From Pseudoalteromonas sp. (GTDB taxonomy: Bacteria > Pseudomonadota > Gammaproteobacteria > Enterobacterales > Alteromonadaceae): 64,000 bases of DNA. Within the stretch, counting starts at the first letter, position 1. Each line of letters starts with the position of its first letter. The position numbers and the translations under genes were made by a program. The notes under the pieces were generated by a model. It searched no databases and had not been told where the DNA came from. It was given only the letters and a program-made list of their open reading frames with translations. The stretch is from positions 834,984 through 898,983 of the forward strand of contig NZ_JAGYIU010000002.1 in the NCBI RefSeq assembly GCF_018402495.1. Direction: 5' to 3'. This document shows positions 26,459 through 37,184 of this stretch, one piece after another.

Positions 26459-26487
26459 GCTTTTTCTTCCTTAACTGATCGGCATTA

Positions 26488-26508
26488 CGCGTAAAACGCG
26501 GTTTTTTT
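26488..26508 (+). terminator. Right remnant of the split terminator, with the right target duplication (26488-26499)
   Basis: CGCGTAAAACGCGG followed by a run of eight T on the plus strand. In the minus direction (end of tldD) the T-run now lies beyond the IS, so tldD transcripts may run into the element. Confidence 0.7.
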
Positions 26509-26530
26509 TAATCACAATTACTCACTAAAT

Positions 26531-27970
26531 CTAAGCGGTACCGCCTACCGTTAGCTGATCAATTTTCAAGCTTGGTTGGCCAACACCCACAGGGACACTT
26601 TGGCCGTCTTTACCACATACCCCTACGCCTTTATCCAGCGCTAAGTCGTTACCTACCATAGAAATTTGTTGCATAACCTCAGGGCCATTACCAATTAATG
26701 TTGCCCCTTTAATTGGCTGGGTGATTTTACCATTTTCAATTAAATACGCTTCTGAGGCACTAAATACAAACTTACCTGAGGTGATATCCACTTGGCCACC
26801 ACCAAAGTTTGGTGCAAACACGCCTTTTTTAACCGTGCTGATAATATCAGCTTGGCTGTGCTCGCCGCCTAACATATAAGTATTGGTCATACGTGGCATA
26901 GGTAAATGCGCGTATGACTCACGACGTGCGTTACCTGTTGGGTTTACCCCCATCAAACGCGCGTTCATTTTATCTTGCATATAGCCTTTTAAAATACCGT
27001 TTTCGATAAGTACGTTATAAGCGGCAGGCGTGCCCTCGTCATCTACATTAAGTGAACCACGGCGATCGGCCATAGTACCATCATCAACCACAGTACATAG
27101 CTCTGAAGCAACTTTTTGCCCTACTTTACCGCTAAAAGCAGATGCGCCTTTACGGTTAAAGTCACCCTCAAGGCCATGACCTACCGCTTCGTGTAACAAC
27201 ACGCCTGGCCAGCCATTACCTAATACCACTTCCATAGTACCTGCCGGGGCATCGATAGCTTCTAAGTTTACTTTAGCTTGACGAACGGCTTCTTCTGCAA
27301 AACCCATCCAACGCGGCTTACCATCTACCAGCTCTTTAAAGTAACCATAATCTAGGCGCGCACCGCCACCAGCACCGCCACGTTCACGGCGACCATTCTT
27401 CTCTAGTAATACAGAGCAGTTTAAACGGATCAGTGGGCGTATATCGGTAGCAAAGGTGCCATCGCTGGCTGCAATTAATACTTCTTCGTATACCGCAGAC
27501 ATTGAGCTAATAACTTGCTCAGCATCAGGGGCTAATTCGCGAATATAATTTTCAAGCTCACGTAACAAATTAACTTTATCGGTATCGCTCATGCTAGAAA
27601 TAGGTTGATGCGGTGCAAACTGCTGCTTTGCAGCCACGTCACTAAATACTTTAACCGCTTTATCTTCACCGGCATCGGCAATACTTCGTGCTGCCGTGGC
27701 TGCTTTGTTTAACGCTTCAAGATTGATTGCGTCTGAATATGAAAAACCGGTTTTTTCACCGCTTACAGCCCGCACCCCCACGCCACGCTCAACGTTATAA
27801 GAGCCTTCTTTAACAAGGCCATCTTCTAATACCCAAGACTCATGATGACTCGATTGAAAATAAAGATCGGCATAATCAACTTTGTGCTGGTGAATATAAG
27901 CTAATGTTTTTTCGAGTTCTTCTCGATTTAGCTGGCTGTCGTGTAATAAATGCTGTTCAACCGAATTCAT
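26531..27970 (-). CDS. tldD: Metalloprotease TldD
   Basis: TldD forms a heterodimeric zinc protease with TldE (PmbA) that trims leader peptides and unfolded peptides and is needed for microcin and CcdA processing in enterobacteria. The 479 residues fit. The zinc-site motif [16 protein letters not shown] (HExxxH) is present, as is the C-terminal GGxxxI-like segment [16 protein letters not shown]. Translation is coupled to the upstream nitrilase gene by an ATGA overlap. It closes the long minus-strand mreB-to-tldD gene run. TldE is not in this window. The IS element inserted just after its stop in the shared terminator. Confidence 0.96.
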   Translation of the reverse strand: MNSVEQHLLHDSQLNREELEKTLAYIHQHKVDYADLYFQSSHHESWVLEDGLVKEGSYNVERGVGVRAVSGEKTGFSYSDAINLEALNKAATAARSIADAGEDKAVKVFSDVAAKQQFAPHQPISSMSDTDKVNLLRELENYIRELAPDAEQVISSMSAVYEEVLIAASDGTFATDIRPLIRLNCSVLLEKNGRRERGGAGGGARLDYGYFKELVDGKPRWMGFAEEAVRQAKVNLEAIDAPAGTMEVVLGNGWPGVLLHEAVGHGLEGDFNRKGASAFSGKVGQKVASELCTVVDDGTMADRRGSLNVDDEGTPAAYNVLIENGILKGYMQDKMNARLMGVNPTGNARRESYAHLPMPRMTNTYMLGGEHSQADIISTVKKGVFAPNFGGGQVDITSGKFVFSASEAYLIENGKITQPIKGATLIGNGPEVMQQISMVGNDLALDKGVGVCGKDGQSVPVGVGQPSLKIDQLTVGGTA

Positions 27971-28806
27971 AATAATGGCTCTCTAAATCGTTGGTGAGAT
28001 TGCAGCGGCATATCTCGTCTAATTTTGTGTAACTGGTTTAAATCTACGGTGCAACTAATAAAACCAAGCCCTGTTGATTTTTCACTTAATGTTTCACCCC
28101 AAGGCGATAACATGAGGCTGTGACCATAAGTTTGCCTACCGTTTTCATGCGTTCCATATTGCGCTGCAGCAATAACGTAACATTGCGTTTCTATAGCTCG
28201 CGCTGCAAGTAGCGGCTGCCAATGCGCTTTACCTGTTGGCACAGTAAACGCACTGGGTACTAATATAATTTCAGCGCCTTTGCGAACTAAGGCATTAAAT
28301 AAACCAGCAAAACGCAAATCATAACACACTGTTAAACCAATTTTACCAAAGGGCGAATCAACAAGAACAACCTCATCGCCCGCTTGAGTAAAATCGGATT
28401 CTCGATAGCTGCCGGTCTGGTCATCTACCTCAACATCAAATAAATGTATTTTGTTATAGCTTGCAACAATATCGCCTTGGTTATTAAACAAGTGTGAGGT
28501 AGCGTAATACTTATGCTGGCTATACGGCTCTGGTAACGTGCCAGCATTTAACCAAATATTGTGCTTACGGCACAATTCACTGAGTTGCTGTTTGTACTGT
28601 TCAATACGCTGTGACACTAAAAGCGTATCACCTGCGTGTTTACTAAACACTAAAAACGCTTCTGGTAGACACACTAGCAGCGGGCGAGCTGTCGGTAAGT
28701 TTTGTACTGCCTGTTTTAATTTTGCAATATTATCATCTGGGTTTAAGCCCGAGCACATTTGCAATGCAATAATCATAGGCGCTGTATTGACGCATTCTGT
28801 ATTCAT
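27967..28806 (-). CDS. Carbon-nitrogen hydrolase (nitrilase superfamily, Nit-like)
   Basis: This 279-residue cytosolic amidohydrolase has the catalytic Glu in LPEAF, the Lys in [11 protein letters not shown] and the Cys in LTVCYDLRF. The pattern fits the Nit1/Nit2-like branch, whose members hydrolyse omega-amides or deaminated glutathione; the exact substrate cannot be told. It overlaps yhdP upstream and tldD downstream, both by ATGA, so it is cotranslated with them. This position between yhdP and tldD is common in Alteromonadales and Pseudomonas. Confidence 0.92.
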   Translation of the reverse strand: MNTECVNTAPMIIALQMCSGLNPDDNIAKLKQAVQNLPTARPLLVCLPEAFLVFSKHAGDTLLVSQRIEQYKQQLSELCRKHNIWLNAGTLPEPYSQHKYYATSHLFNNQGDIVASYNKIHLFDVEVDDQTGSYRESDFTQAGDEVVLVDSPFGKIGLTVCYDLRFAGLFNALVRKGAEIILVPSAFTVPTGKAHWQPLLAARAIETQCYVIAAAQYGTHENGRQTYGHSLMLSPWGETLSEKSTGLGFISCTVDLNQLHKIRRDMPLQSHQRFREPLL

Positions 28807-31800
28807 TGTGTGGCGCTCACCTCGGCATCTTTGAGCTTTAACTTTGAAGGTGCTTGAGGCTGATTTTGTGCAGCTTGCGGCAAAGTCACTTCTCGGCTCT
28901 TACGATCTAACTCTTGCACCTGTGGATCATTCATTGTACCTGTCACTTTAAAGTTGATCTCTGAGATCACTCGCGCAGAATGAATTACTTTATCAATAGC
29001 TAAAGCAGCAAGCCCCGTTACCGGGTTAACCATCCAAGCCACAATCACAGGAATACTTGAGGTTACTTGCGGTGCAACGGCTAAGTCGTAATCTATTTCA
29101 AGGGTGTTTAAATTGGCATACCCTTTTATAGAGAGATCGGCTGGCACTCCATCCATTTTAGTATCTTGGGTATAGGCAATGCCTTTATCTATCTGCATGG
29201 TGCCTTTCATACTGTTATAGAAAAAACCTTTAGAAAATACATCTCTAAAATCAAGCTTTAACTTACGCACTAATGAATCAAGGCTCAGTAATGAGAATAC
29301 CCGTGCGCCCCCATCACTGATTTCAGTTAAATGGCCTTCGCCTAAATCCCAGCTAATTTCGCCATTTAAACTAGCAATGTCTAAATCATAAGGTGCCGCT
29401 TGCCAATTTAGCTGATAGTTTAAGTTTGCCTTTGAATCTTTAATAGTGGTGGTAATATCAAACTCATTAAATAACGCGCCAATATCATCACTTTTAAGTT
29501 CACCGCTCATCGCTGTTAGGCCATTCTGCCATTGCCCTTTAGTCCGTAATATATGGTCGCCTTTATCTACCACTAGTTCAGAAATAAGCAGCTTTTTACC
29601 ATCGCCTAACAATGAGGCGCTTACTTTATCAAGTTGATAATGACTCACTTTACAATCGGCACATTCAAATTCAATAGCCGGTAATTTTGTAAGCCATGCA
29701 AGTTGTTCAGGGGTTGATTTTTCGCTCGGTTGCTCTGATTCTGTATCTAAAAAGTTAAGCCTTAAATAATCGCTAATAATTCGAATCGGCTGACTTAATT
29801 GCCCGCTAGGTATAAATACTTCGGCTCTTAACTCTTTGGCATTGAGCTTTAATTGCAAATTATTATTTAGGGGCGATAAACGCATATCAAAATCATTAAA
29901 CTGCATGCCACTAACATTAAAAGAGTTAATATTCGCAACGACCTCATGCAATGGCGGCATCACGCCCGGCGATGCACTCTCAGGCTGCATTTTAGCCACA
30001 TTAATAATTTGATCAATTAAATCAACCCAAGGTAATAACTCACTCTGCGCTAAATTAATACTCACCGCTAAATCTTGTGAGTTAAGCCCTAAGTCTTTTT
30101 CACCGATGATAAAATGAGCGTTGGTAAACTGCGATTGAGTATTGTCTAGAATGGCATTGAAATAAAATAACTCATTAATATTTGCGGTAATTAAATTAGA
30201 AATATCGTCACCTTGAATAACCGCACTCAGAGGCCAAATTTGCTCACTGCTTTTTGTATATACTCTCGGCAAGGAACTACTTAAGCCAATAAGTGGCGAT
30301 TCAACTTCGGCACGATAGTTAAACCCTTGCTCGGTAAAATTAAGCTCTAAAGCAATATCAACGTCACTTTTCCCGTTTAAGTAACCATCCAAAATGCCTT
30401 GGCCATGGTTTATGAGTGTTTGCGCATCAAGCTGAGCATTTATATTTATATTAGCGCGATAATCCTCTGCGTTTGCGTCACTATTGTAGTTAATAGTTAA
30501 TGGCATACCAAGCCAAGTAGCAGTGGCGTTTGTTAGATTTACTTGCTGATTTTTAAAATTTAGCTCACCCTTTAAATGCTCAAGAGAAATACCAGGCGCA
30601 GAAATATAAAGAGGTGAGTCGAGTAAATTAACCTTACCAGTTACACTCGCTCCGCCCTCAAATTGTGAACCTATTAGCAATTCAATATTTGCACTTGCAA
30701 GCCCCTGCCCTTGCACAATATTAAAAATATCAGCCAAAGGATTTGCTAAAGGCGTGGCGGCAAAAAAGTCATGCATTTTTTCAAGCTCAGCTTGCTTATC
30801 AATACTAACCACCAATGGCGCATCGTCCATTAAGTCATCAATACTCACATGTACACTACTGCCAACGTCAAGGTTTACCAATTGACCTTGCTGACTATAA
30901 ATATCCATTCGCTCATTTGAAAAATGCAACGCTACACTCGCATTAGTGACAGCAGGCCAAGCCGGATCGAATTGATAGGTAGCATTATCTATTTGCGCTA
31001 AAACATCAAACTGCCCAGAACCATCGTCAAATGGAAAGCCTGATAATGGACCAGAAAATAACACCTGGGCATTTGTTACTTCGCCTGATTTTATTGCGCC
31101 ATTTAAATAACTAACTAACTCAGGGCTCATTAACGTTAAGGGAAAATAATGACCGGCAATACTGGCATCGGGCGCAAATGCTTCAGCATATAAATCTAAG
31201 CGTGGCGTGTCTCCTAAGCTTAATTGCATCTGTGCGCTTAAGGTCACTTCATTGTTATCAAACCACAGGTTATCACTGCTAATATGCCAATCACCTGAGC
31301 GCTTAGCTAAATCTAATTCAATGTTTAGCTGGTTATAGTCAATATTATTACTAAAACTAGCACCTGTAATTAAGTGGCTGTTTTGGCCAAAAATAGTGAT
31401 CCGGCCATATTGCTGATTAACCAATCCATCAACCCTTAAGGATTGAGCGGCGGGTACGGCGTTTTTCTCTTGCCAGCTAATTTCATCGGCTTCAAACCAC
31501 AACTGCCACTGCTTTGCATCTGCAAACTCTAGGTACGCGTTTTTTATTTCACCACTGGGTTGGCGAGCTAAGAAAGGGGTTAAGTCAGTAAAATTAGTTA
31601 ATTCTGCTAAATCATTTAATAGGGCTAAATCGAGTTGCTGTAGCCATATTTTATTTTGCTTGCCTAATAAAGCTTCAAATTCGAGGCTAGGCCACGTTAT
31701 TTCATTTGTACTAAACGCTAAGCCGGTACTTTTCAACCGCCAGCTATTTTGCTCAGGGTATAAATGAAATCCCCCTTCACTTAGGCTGACCTTTTGTGTT

Positions 31801-32651
31801 TGTTCATTGAGTTGCCAATTTACCGCACTCGGTAACCACTGTACTTTTACGTCACTTACTAAGCCTTGTTCTAGCCTAAGCCATGCTTGTAAATTTAAAT
31901 CGCTGTGCAGTTGCTGCTTTTGAGTATTAATATACTGGGCTAGCCAATTTGACACATCCACTTGATTAGCTTGCACATACAAATCACCTATCATTTGCTC
32001 TAAGGTTTCACCTTTGAGTGCAATACGGGCATCAAAATTCCCCACTGAAATACCCGGTAATGCCAGGCTACCACTGCCAAGATGCTGTTTATCCTGGTTT
32101 TGCCATACAATGTTTTCTAATAACAATTTACGTTCTTTGTTATCTTCTAGTACAAAGCTGATGCTGGAGTTTTCTATTGCAAAGTGACCGGTTTCGCCTA
32201 AAAACAGTCCTTCTATTAATTCTTTTTGCTCAAATGAAACTTCATCTTGATCACCTGCAAATAAATTGGCGACATTAACCTTGGTATGAAAACCATTGAT
32301 CACAAAGTAATTTGATTTAAGCTGCAGCGACTTTAAACTTTCCCAAAGGTTTAGCTCTAAACTGGTTTTAGCTATGGTTAAAGAGATAGGGGCTGTTTGG
32401 TTGTCTTTAAATGATAATTCTTCGAGTACTAAAGCGGGACCACTGCCTTGCCAACTTGCTGATATAGCGCCTATGGATAAACTAATATCAAACTTATCAT
32501 CAAGGTAGCTTTCAATATCTCCTTTATAATCGTTCGCGTAGGGTAAGGTGTATTTTAAAATAGAAACAATCACGGCCAGTAGTACTAAAATTACTGCACT
32601 TATTTGCCATAATTTTCGTACACAATAAAAACAAGCCGCTTTAAATTTCAT
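28803..32651 (-). CDS. yhdP: AsmA-like envelope protein YhdP
   Basis: YhdP is a very large inner-membrane-anchored protein of the AsmA family. In E. coli it forms, with TamB and YdbH, a bridge that moves phospholipids to the outer membrane. Here it has 1282 residues, with one N-terminal transmembrane segment (about residues 17-37) and a long periplasmic repeat-beta-groove region with the DUF3971/AsmA C-terminal pattern (DYDLAVAPQVTSSIPVIVAW near the end). The length and position between rng and tldD support the call. Start and stop overlap its neighbours by 1 and 4 bases, so translation is coupled. Confidence 0.94.
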   Translation of the reverse strand: MKFKAACFYCVRKLWQISAVILVLLAVIVSILKYTLPYANDYKGDIESYLDDKFDISLSIGAISASWQGSGPALVLEELSFKDNQTAPISLTIAKTSLELNLWESLKSLQLKSNYFVINGFHTKVNVANLFAGDQDEVSFEQKELIEGLFLGETGHFAIENSSISFVLEDNKERKLLLENIVWQNQDKQHLGSGSLALPGISVGNFDARIALKGETLEQMIGDLYVQANQVDVSNWLAQYINTQKQQLHSDLNLQAWLRLEQGLVSDVKVQWLPSAVNWQLNEQTQKVSLSEGGFHLYPEQNSWRLKSTGLAFSTNEITWPSLEFEALLGKQNKIWLQQLDLALLNDLAELTNFTDLTPFLARQPSGEIKNAYLEFADAKQWQLWFEADEISWQEKNAVPAAQSLRVDGLVNQQYGRITIFGQNSHLITGASFSNNIDYNQLNIELDLAKRSGDWHISSDNLWFDNNEVTLSAQMQLSLGDTPRLDLYAEAFAPDASIAGHYFPLTLMSPELVSYLNGAIKSGEVTNAQVLFSGPLSGFPFDDGSGQFDVLAQIDNATYQFDPAWPAVTNASVALHFSNERMDIYSQQGQLVNLDVGSSVHVSIDDLMDDAPLVVSIDKQAELEKMHDFFAATPLANPLADIFNIVQGQGLASANIELLIGSQFEGGASVTGKVNLLDSPLYISAPGISLEHLKGELNFKNQQVNLTNATATWLGMPLTINYNSDANAEDYRANININAQLDAQTLINHGQGILDGYLNGKSDVDIALELNFTEQGFNYRAEVESPLIGLSSSLPRVYTKSSEQIWPLSAVIQGDDISNLITANINELFYFNAILDNTQSQFTNAHFIIGEKDLGLNSQDLAVSINLAQSELLPWVDLIDQIINVAKMQPESASPGVMPPLHEVVANINSFNVSGMQFNDFDMRLSPLNNNLQLKLNAKELRAEVFIPSGQLSQPIRIISDYLRLNFLDTESEQPSEKSTPEQLAWLTKLPAIEFECADCKVSHYQLDKVSASLLGDGKKLLISELVVDKGDHILRTKGQWQNGLTAMSGELKSDDIGALFNEFDITTTIKDSKANLNYQLNWQAAPYDLDIASLNGEISWDLGEGHLTEISDGGARVFSLLSLDSLVRKLKLDFRDVFSKGFFYNSMKGTMQIDKGIAYTQDTKMDGVPADLSIKGYANLNTLEIDYDLAVAPQVTSSIPVIVAWMVNPVTGLAALAIDKVIHSARVISEINFKVTGTMNDPQVQELDRKSREVTLPQAAQNQPQAPSKLKLKDAEVSATQ

Positions 32652-34123
32652 TACATCATTACCACATCAAACTGCTCTTGGCTGTATAAACTTTCTGTTT
32701 GGATATTGACCTGCTTTCCAATAAATAGTTCTAACTCAGCTAAATTGTGATACTCATCATTTAATAGCGCCTCACAAACTGCAGGCGAAGCATACACTAC
32801 AAACTTATCTGCATCGTAAGCGCGATTGACACGTACTATTTCACGAAGAATTTCATAACAAACTGTCTCGACTGTTTTTTGTGAGCCTCGTCCTGAACAG
32901 GCAGGACATACATCACACAGTACATGCTCTAGACTTTCGCGAGTGCGTTTGCGAGTCATTTCAACTAAGCCTAATGCCGACAAACCATTGATATTAGATT
33001 TGGCACGATCTTTAGATAGTGCAGATTCTAACGAGTGCATTACGCGACGTTTATGCTCATTGCTTACCATATCAATAAAATCAATAATAATGATACCGCC
33101 TAAATTACGCAGCCTTAATTGGCGCGCAATAGCAGACGTTGCTTCTACATTAGTATTAAAAATAGTTTCTTCAAGATTACGGTGGCCAACAAAAGCACCG
33201 GTATTTACATCAACAGTGGTCATTGCTTCAGTTTGATCTATGATCAAATAACCACCCGATTTTAAAGTCACTTTACGATGCAGTGCTTTTTGAATTTCAC
33301 TTTCTACATCAAATAAATCAAAAATAGGGCGTTCACCTGGGTAATACTCAAGCACTTGTGATAATAAAGGCACAAACTCTTCAGTAAACAGCTTAAGCTC
33401 TTGGTAGGTAAGCTTAGAGTCAACACGAATGCGCTCCATATCTTCACCTACATAATCACGTAACGTTCTAAAAGCAAGTGTTAGATCTTCATGCAAGATA
33501 CTGGCTTTGCTGGTTTTTCTGCGTCTGGAAACTATTTTATCCCACAGTTTTTTTAAAAACGCAGCATCGTGTCTCAGCTCCGCTTCACTTGCACCTTCGG
33601 CGGCTGTTCTAACAATGAAGCTACCGTTTTCATCGCCGTATTCGGCCACAATTTTTTTAAGCCTTACACGCTCATCTTCCGTTTCGATACGCTGACTAAC
33701 GCCGACATGGGTCGCATCTGGCATAAACACCAAATACCGTGACGGTATCGTGATATCAGTGGTTAAACGTGCCCCCTTGCTACCTAAAGGATCTTTAACC
33801 ACTTGCACCATAATGTACTGGCCTTGACGCACGAGTTCACGAATATCTTGAACTTTTTTAATCGGCTCGTCGTCAACCCCTTCCACAATAGAAGCACTAT
33901 TGACTATATCTGAAGCATGTAAAAAGGCGGCTTTTTCTAGGCCTATATCAACAAAAGCAGCTTGCATACCGGGTAACACTCGACTTATTTTGCCTAAATA
34001 AATATTGCCCACTATGCCTAAGTTACCAATCCGCTCTAGCTGAATTTCTTGTAATACACCGTTTTCGATTAGGGCAACGCGACTTTCACTTGGCGTGACA
34101 TTGATCAGTAGTTCTGTACTCAT
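32651..34123 (-). CDS. rng: Ribonuclease G
   Basis: RNase G is a single-strand endoribonuclease of the RNase E family that matures the 5' end of 16S rRNA and takes part in mRNA decay. At 490 residues it lacks the long scaffold region of RNase E. The S1 domain holds GNIYLGKISRVLPGMQAAFVDIG (residues ~38-60); the catalytic region contains GGIIIIDFIDM, and the zinc-link motif is CPACSGRG near residue 407. It starts one base after the maf stop and overlaps yhdP by one base. Confidence 0.96.
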   Translation of the reverse strand: MSTELLINVTPSESRVALIENGVLQEIQLERIGNLGIVGNIYLGKISRVLPGMQAAFVDIGLEKAAFLHASDIVNSASIVEGVDDEPIKKVQDIRELVRQGQYIMVQVVKDPLGSKGARLTTDITIPSRYLVFMPDATHVGVSQRIETEDERVRLKKIVAEYGDENGSFIVRTAAEGASEAELRHDAAFLKKLWDKIVSRRRKTSKASILHEDLTLAFRTLRDYVGEDMERIRVDSKLTYQELKLFTEEFVPLLSQVLEYYPGERPIFDLFDVESEIQKALHRKVTLKSGGYLIIDQTEAMTTVDVNTGAFVGHRNLEETIFNTNVEATSAIARQLRLRNLGGIIIIDFIDMVSNEHKRRVMHSLESALSKDRAKSNINGLSALGLVEMTRKRTRESLEHVLCDVCPACSGRGSQKTVETVCYEILREIVRVNRAYDADKFVVYASPAVCEALLNDEYHNLAELELFIGKQVNIQTESLYSQEQFDVVMM

Positions 34124-34124
34124 G

Positions 34125-34694
34125 CTACCCTCTTAAGAATGTATGTAATAGTTGTTCGGTCTCATGTAAAGGTAAGCCTACAACGGCAAAATAGCTACCT
34201 GAAATATGTGTAACAAAACGCCCACCCAACCCTTGGATACCATAACCGCCAGCTTTATCTTGTGGCTCGCCTGTTAACCAATAGGCTTGTATTTCTTGAT
34301 CATTGAGTGTTTTAAAGGTGACATCAGTACTGACCACACAACTGAGCACTTTATCTGGTGAAGCAAAAGCGATAGCAGTTAATACTTGATGCGTATTGCC
34401 TGATAAGCGCTTTAAGATTTGCGTAAAGTCGTCTTCATCTCGTGGTTTGCATAAGGATTGATTATCTATCACCACAACGGTATCACTGCCTAAAACAGGG
34501 CGATCAGTATAACCTTGCTCTACACCCATTTGCGCCTTCAAACGCGCCAAGCGCTCTACATAATCATACGGAGATTCATGTGCAAGCTGGCTTTCATCGG
34601 CATCAACACTAAATTGTGAAAACTCAATACCCAATTGAGTTAAAAGCTCTTTACGACGAGGAGAGGCGGAGGCTAAATATACTGCGCAAGTCAT
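34125..34694 (-). CDS. Maf-type nucleotide pyrophosphatase (YhdE-like)
   Basis: Maf family proteins hydrolyse nucleoside triphosphates to monophosphates; the YhdE subgroup acts on dTTP and UTP and is linked to inhibition of septum formation. The 189 residues include the N-terminal signature YLASASPRRKELL and the conserved VLGSDTVVVID and QDKAGGYGIQG. It overlaps mreD by one base. Its place between mreD and rng is the standard one for the YhdE type. Confidence 0.94.
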   Translation of the reverse strand: MTCAVYLASASPRRKELLTQLGIEFSQFSVDADESQLAHESPYDYVERLARLKAQMGVEQGYTDRPVLGSDTVVVIDNQSLCKPRDEDDFTQILKRLSGNTHQVLTAIAFASPDKVLSCVVSTDVTFKTLNDQEIQAYWLTGEPQDKAGGYGIQGLGGRFVTHISGSYFAVVGLPLHETEQLLHTFLRG

Positions 34695-35173
34695 TATCTG
34701 ATCCTAAAGTGTCTACGGTATTTTCTAAGTAATAAAAATACCCATATCCAACTCAACATACCTGTTAATACAGGCCATAAGTAATGTGGGCTAAAATAAA
34801 CCCCAAGTAAAAAGTGATTCAACCAAAACTGCATTAAATGGTAAAGCGTTAAGAACAAGCCTATAAGTAGGCTTTGTTGCCATAGAGAAAAATTGCGAAT
34901 TTTTTGAAAGTTACTCGCAGTCACAAAAATACACACTGAATAAGTTAATGAATTAACACCCAATGAAGAGCCTGTTGCTAAGTCAATTAGTAACCCAACA
35001 ACCCAAGCAGTCCCTATATTTAATCGATGCGGTAAAGCCAAAGACCAGTACATAAGTACCAACAGCACCCAGTCTGGACGAAATGGTTCAAGTGAAAAGG
35101 GTAGTGGCATTAACGCCATTACAAGTGCAAAGAAAATGCTTACAGCGATTAGGAGCATCTGACGGTTAATCAT
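34694..35173 (-). CDS. mreD: Rod shape-determining protein MreD
   Basis: This is a small integral membrane component of the rod complex (elongasome) that links MreB filaments to peptidoglycan synthesis. The 159 residues form five or so hydrophobic segments, with RPDWVLLVLMYWSLALPHRLNIG in the N-terminal half, typical of the family. It follows mreC with a single-base gap and overlaps the next gene. Confidence 0.94.
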   Translation of the reverse strand: MINRQMLLIAVSIFFALVMALMPLPFSLEPFRPDWVLLVLMYWSLALPHRLNIGTAWVVGLLIDLATGSSLGVNSLTYSVCIFVTASNFQKIRNFSLWQQSLLIGLFLTLYHLMQFWLNHFLLGVYFSPHYLWPVLTGMLSWIWVFLLLRKYRRHFRIR

Positions 35174-35174
35174 C

Positions 35175-36007
35175 TCATATCAACTCCAGCTGATTTAGCC
35201 ACAATACAACTAGCAACCGAATACGATCTAATTGAGCAATCGGCTCAGCAAATACTTGCGAAAAAGGTTGACCTTCATCCCGTGTAATCTCAGTGATCAC
35301 CGCCACCGGGTAACCTTCAGGAAAAGTCCCCCCCAGCCCTGAGGTAACCAGTACATCACCAATACGTACATCTAAACTATGCGGCACATGTGATAACTTC
35401 AACACATCAATTTTGCCAATACCTTCAACCACTGTGCGTACATCATTACGCAATATACGAACAGGTGTGGCATGAGTATTATCTGTAATTAACAAAACCC
35501 GTGAAGTTGTAGAACCGACTTTTGTAAGTTGACCAACCACCCCCATATCATCAATTACCGCTTGATTTTCACTTAAACCATCGTTAGCGCCTCGATTAAT
35601 CACTACTTGATGGCTATAAGGATTTGAATGAACAGAGAGTACTTGAGCAATAATTTTACGATTCGGGTGCTTTGCAGAAGAGCCAAGTAATGCGCGTAGC
35701 TTTTTATTTTCTTTTACTAAAAATTCATATTGCTGTATTTGCTCGCTTTGCAATGCCTGCTTTTTTTTGAGTGCTTCATTTTCGGAAAGTAATTGCTCGC
35801 GAGTATGCAAGCTTTTAGCGCTTAAACTAAATATTTCGTAAGGTAAGTTAGCTACGTAAATTAATGGACTGACCAACGTGTTCAAACTAGTGCGAATATT
35901 CTCACCACCTTGCGTGTACTTGTCTCCAAAGATCAATACGATACTCAAAAGCACTGCGACAAAAAGTCGCAGTTGCAAAGAAACCGTTTTTTCAAACATT
36001 AATTTCA

Positions 36008-36008
<1 letters not shown>
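35175..36008 (-). CDS. mreC: Rod shape-determining protein MreC
   Basis: MreC is a bitopic inner-membrane protein whose periplasmic part activates PBP2/RodA in the elongasome. An N-terminal membrane segment (about residues 12-28) is followed by a coiled coil (EQLLSENEALKKKQALQSEQ) and the double beta-barrel domain (VIDDMGVVGQLTKVG, VTSGLGGTFPEGYPV). It has 277 residues. The ATG overlaps the mreB stop by one base (TAATG). Confidence 0.96.
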
Positions 36009-37108
<1,100 letters not shown>

Positions 37109-37158
37109 TCAACACAATGAGCAATGGAAAGCGCAGCCGTCTTTATAATCATTTAAAG

Positions 37159-37175
37159 AGGAAGTACTGCTTCCT
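37159..37175 (-). terminator. Possible weak terminator after the SUMF1-like gene
   Basis: On the minus strand AGGAAG / CTTCCT with a 5-base loop is followed by CTTTAAAT, just downstream of the stop at 37185 and upstream of mreB. Confidence 0.35.
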
Positions 37176-37184
37176 AATCGAATG

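Larger units (their letters stand above)
25058..26487 (-). mobile_element. Complete IS4-family insertion sequence, 1430 bp, 12-bp target duplication
   Basis: The left end is TAATGCCAGTCAGTTAAG (25058-25075) and the right end, read inward on the minus strand, is TAATGCCGATCAGTTAAG (26487-26470), with 16 of 18 identical. The two differing bases change AGTC into a Dam site, GATC. Both sides are flanked by CGCGTAAAACGC. One transposase gene fills the element on the minus strand. Intact ends, intact frame and perfect duplication suggest a recent insertion. Confidence 0.95.
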
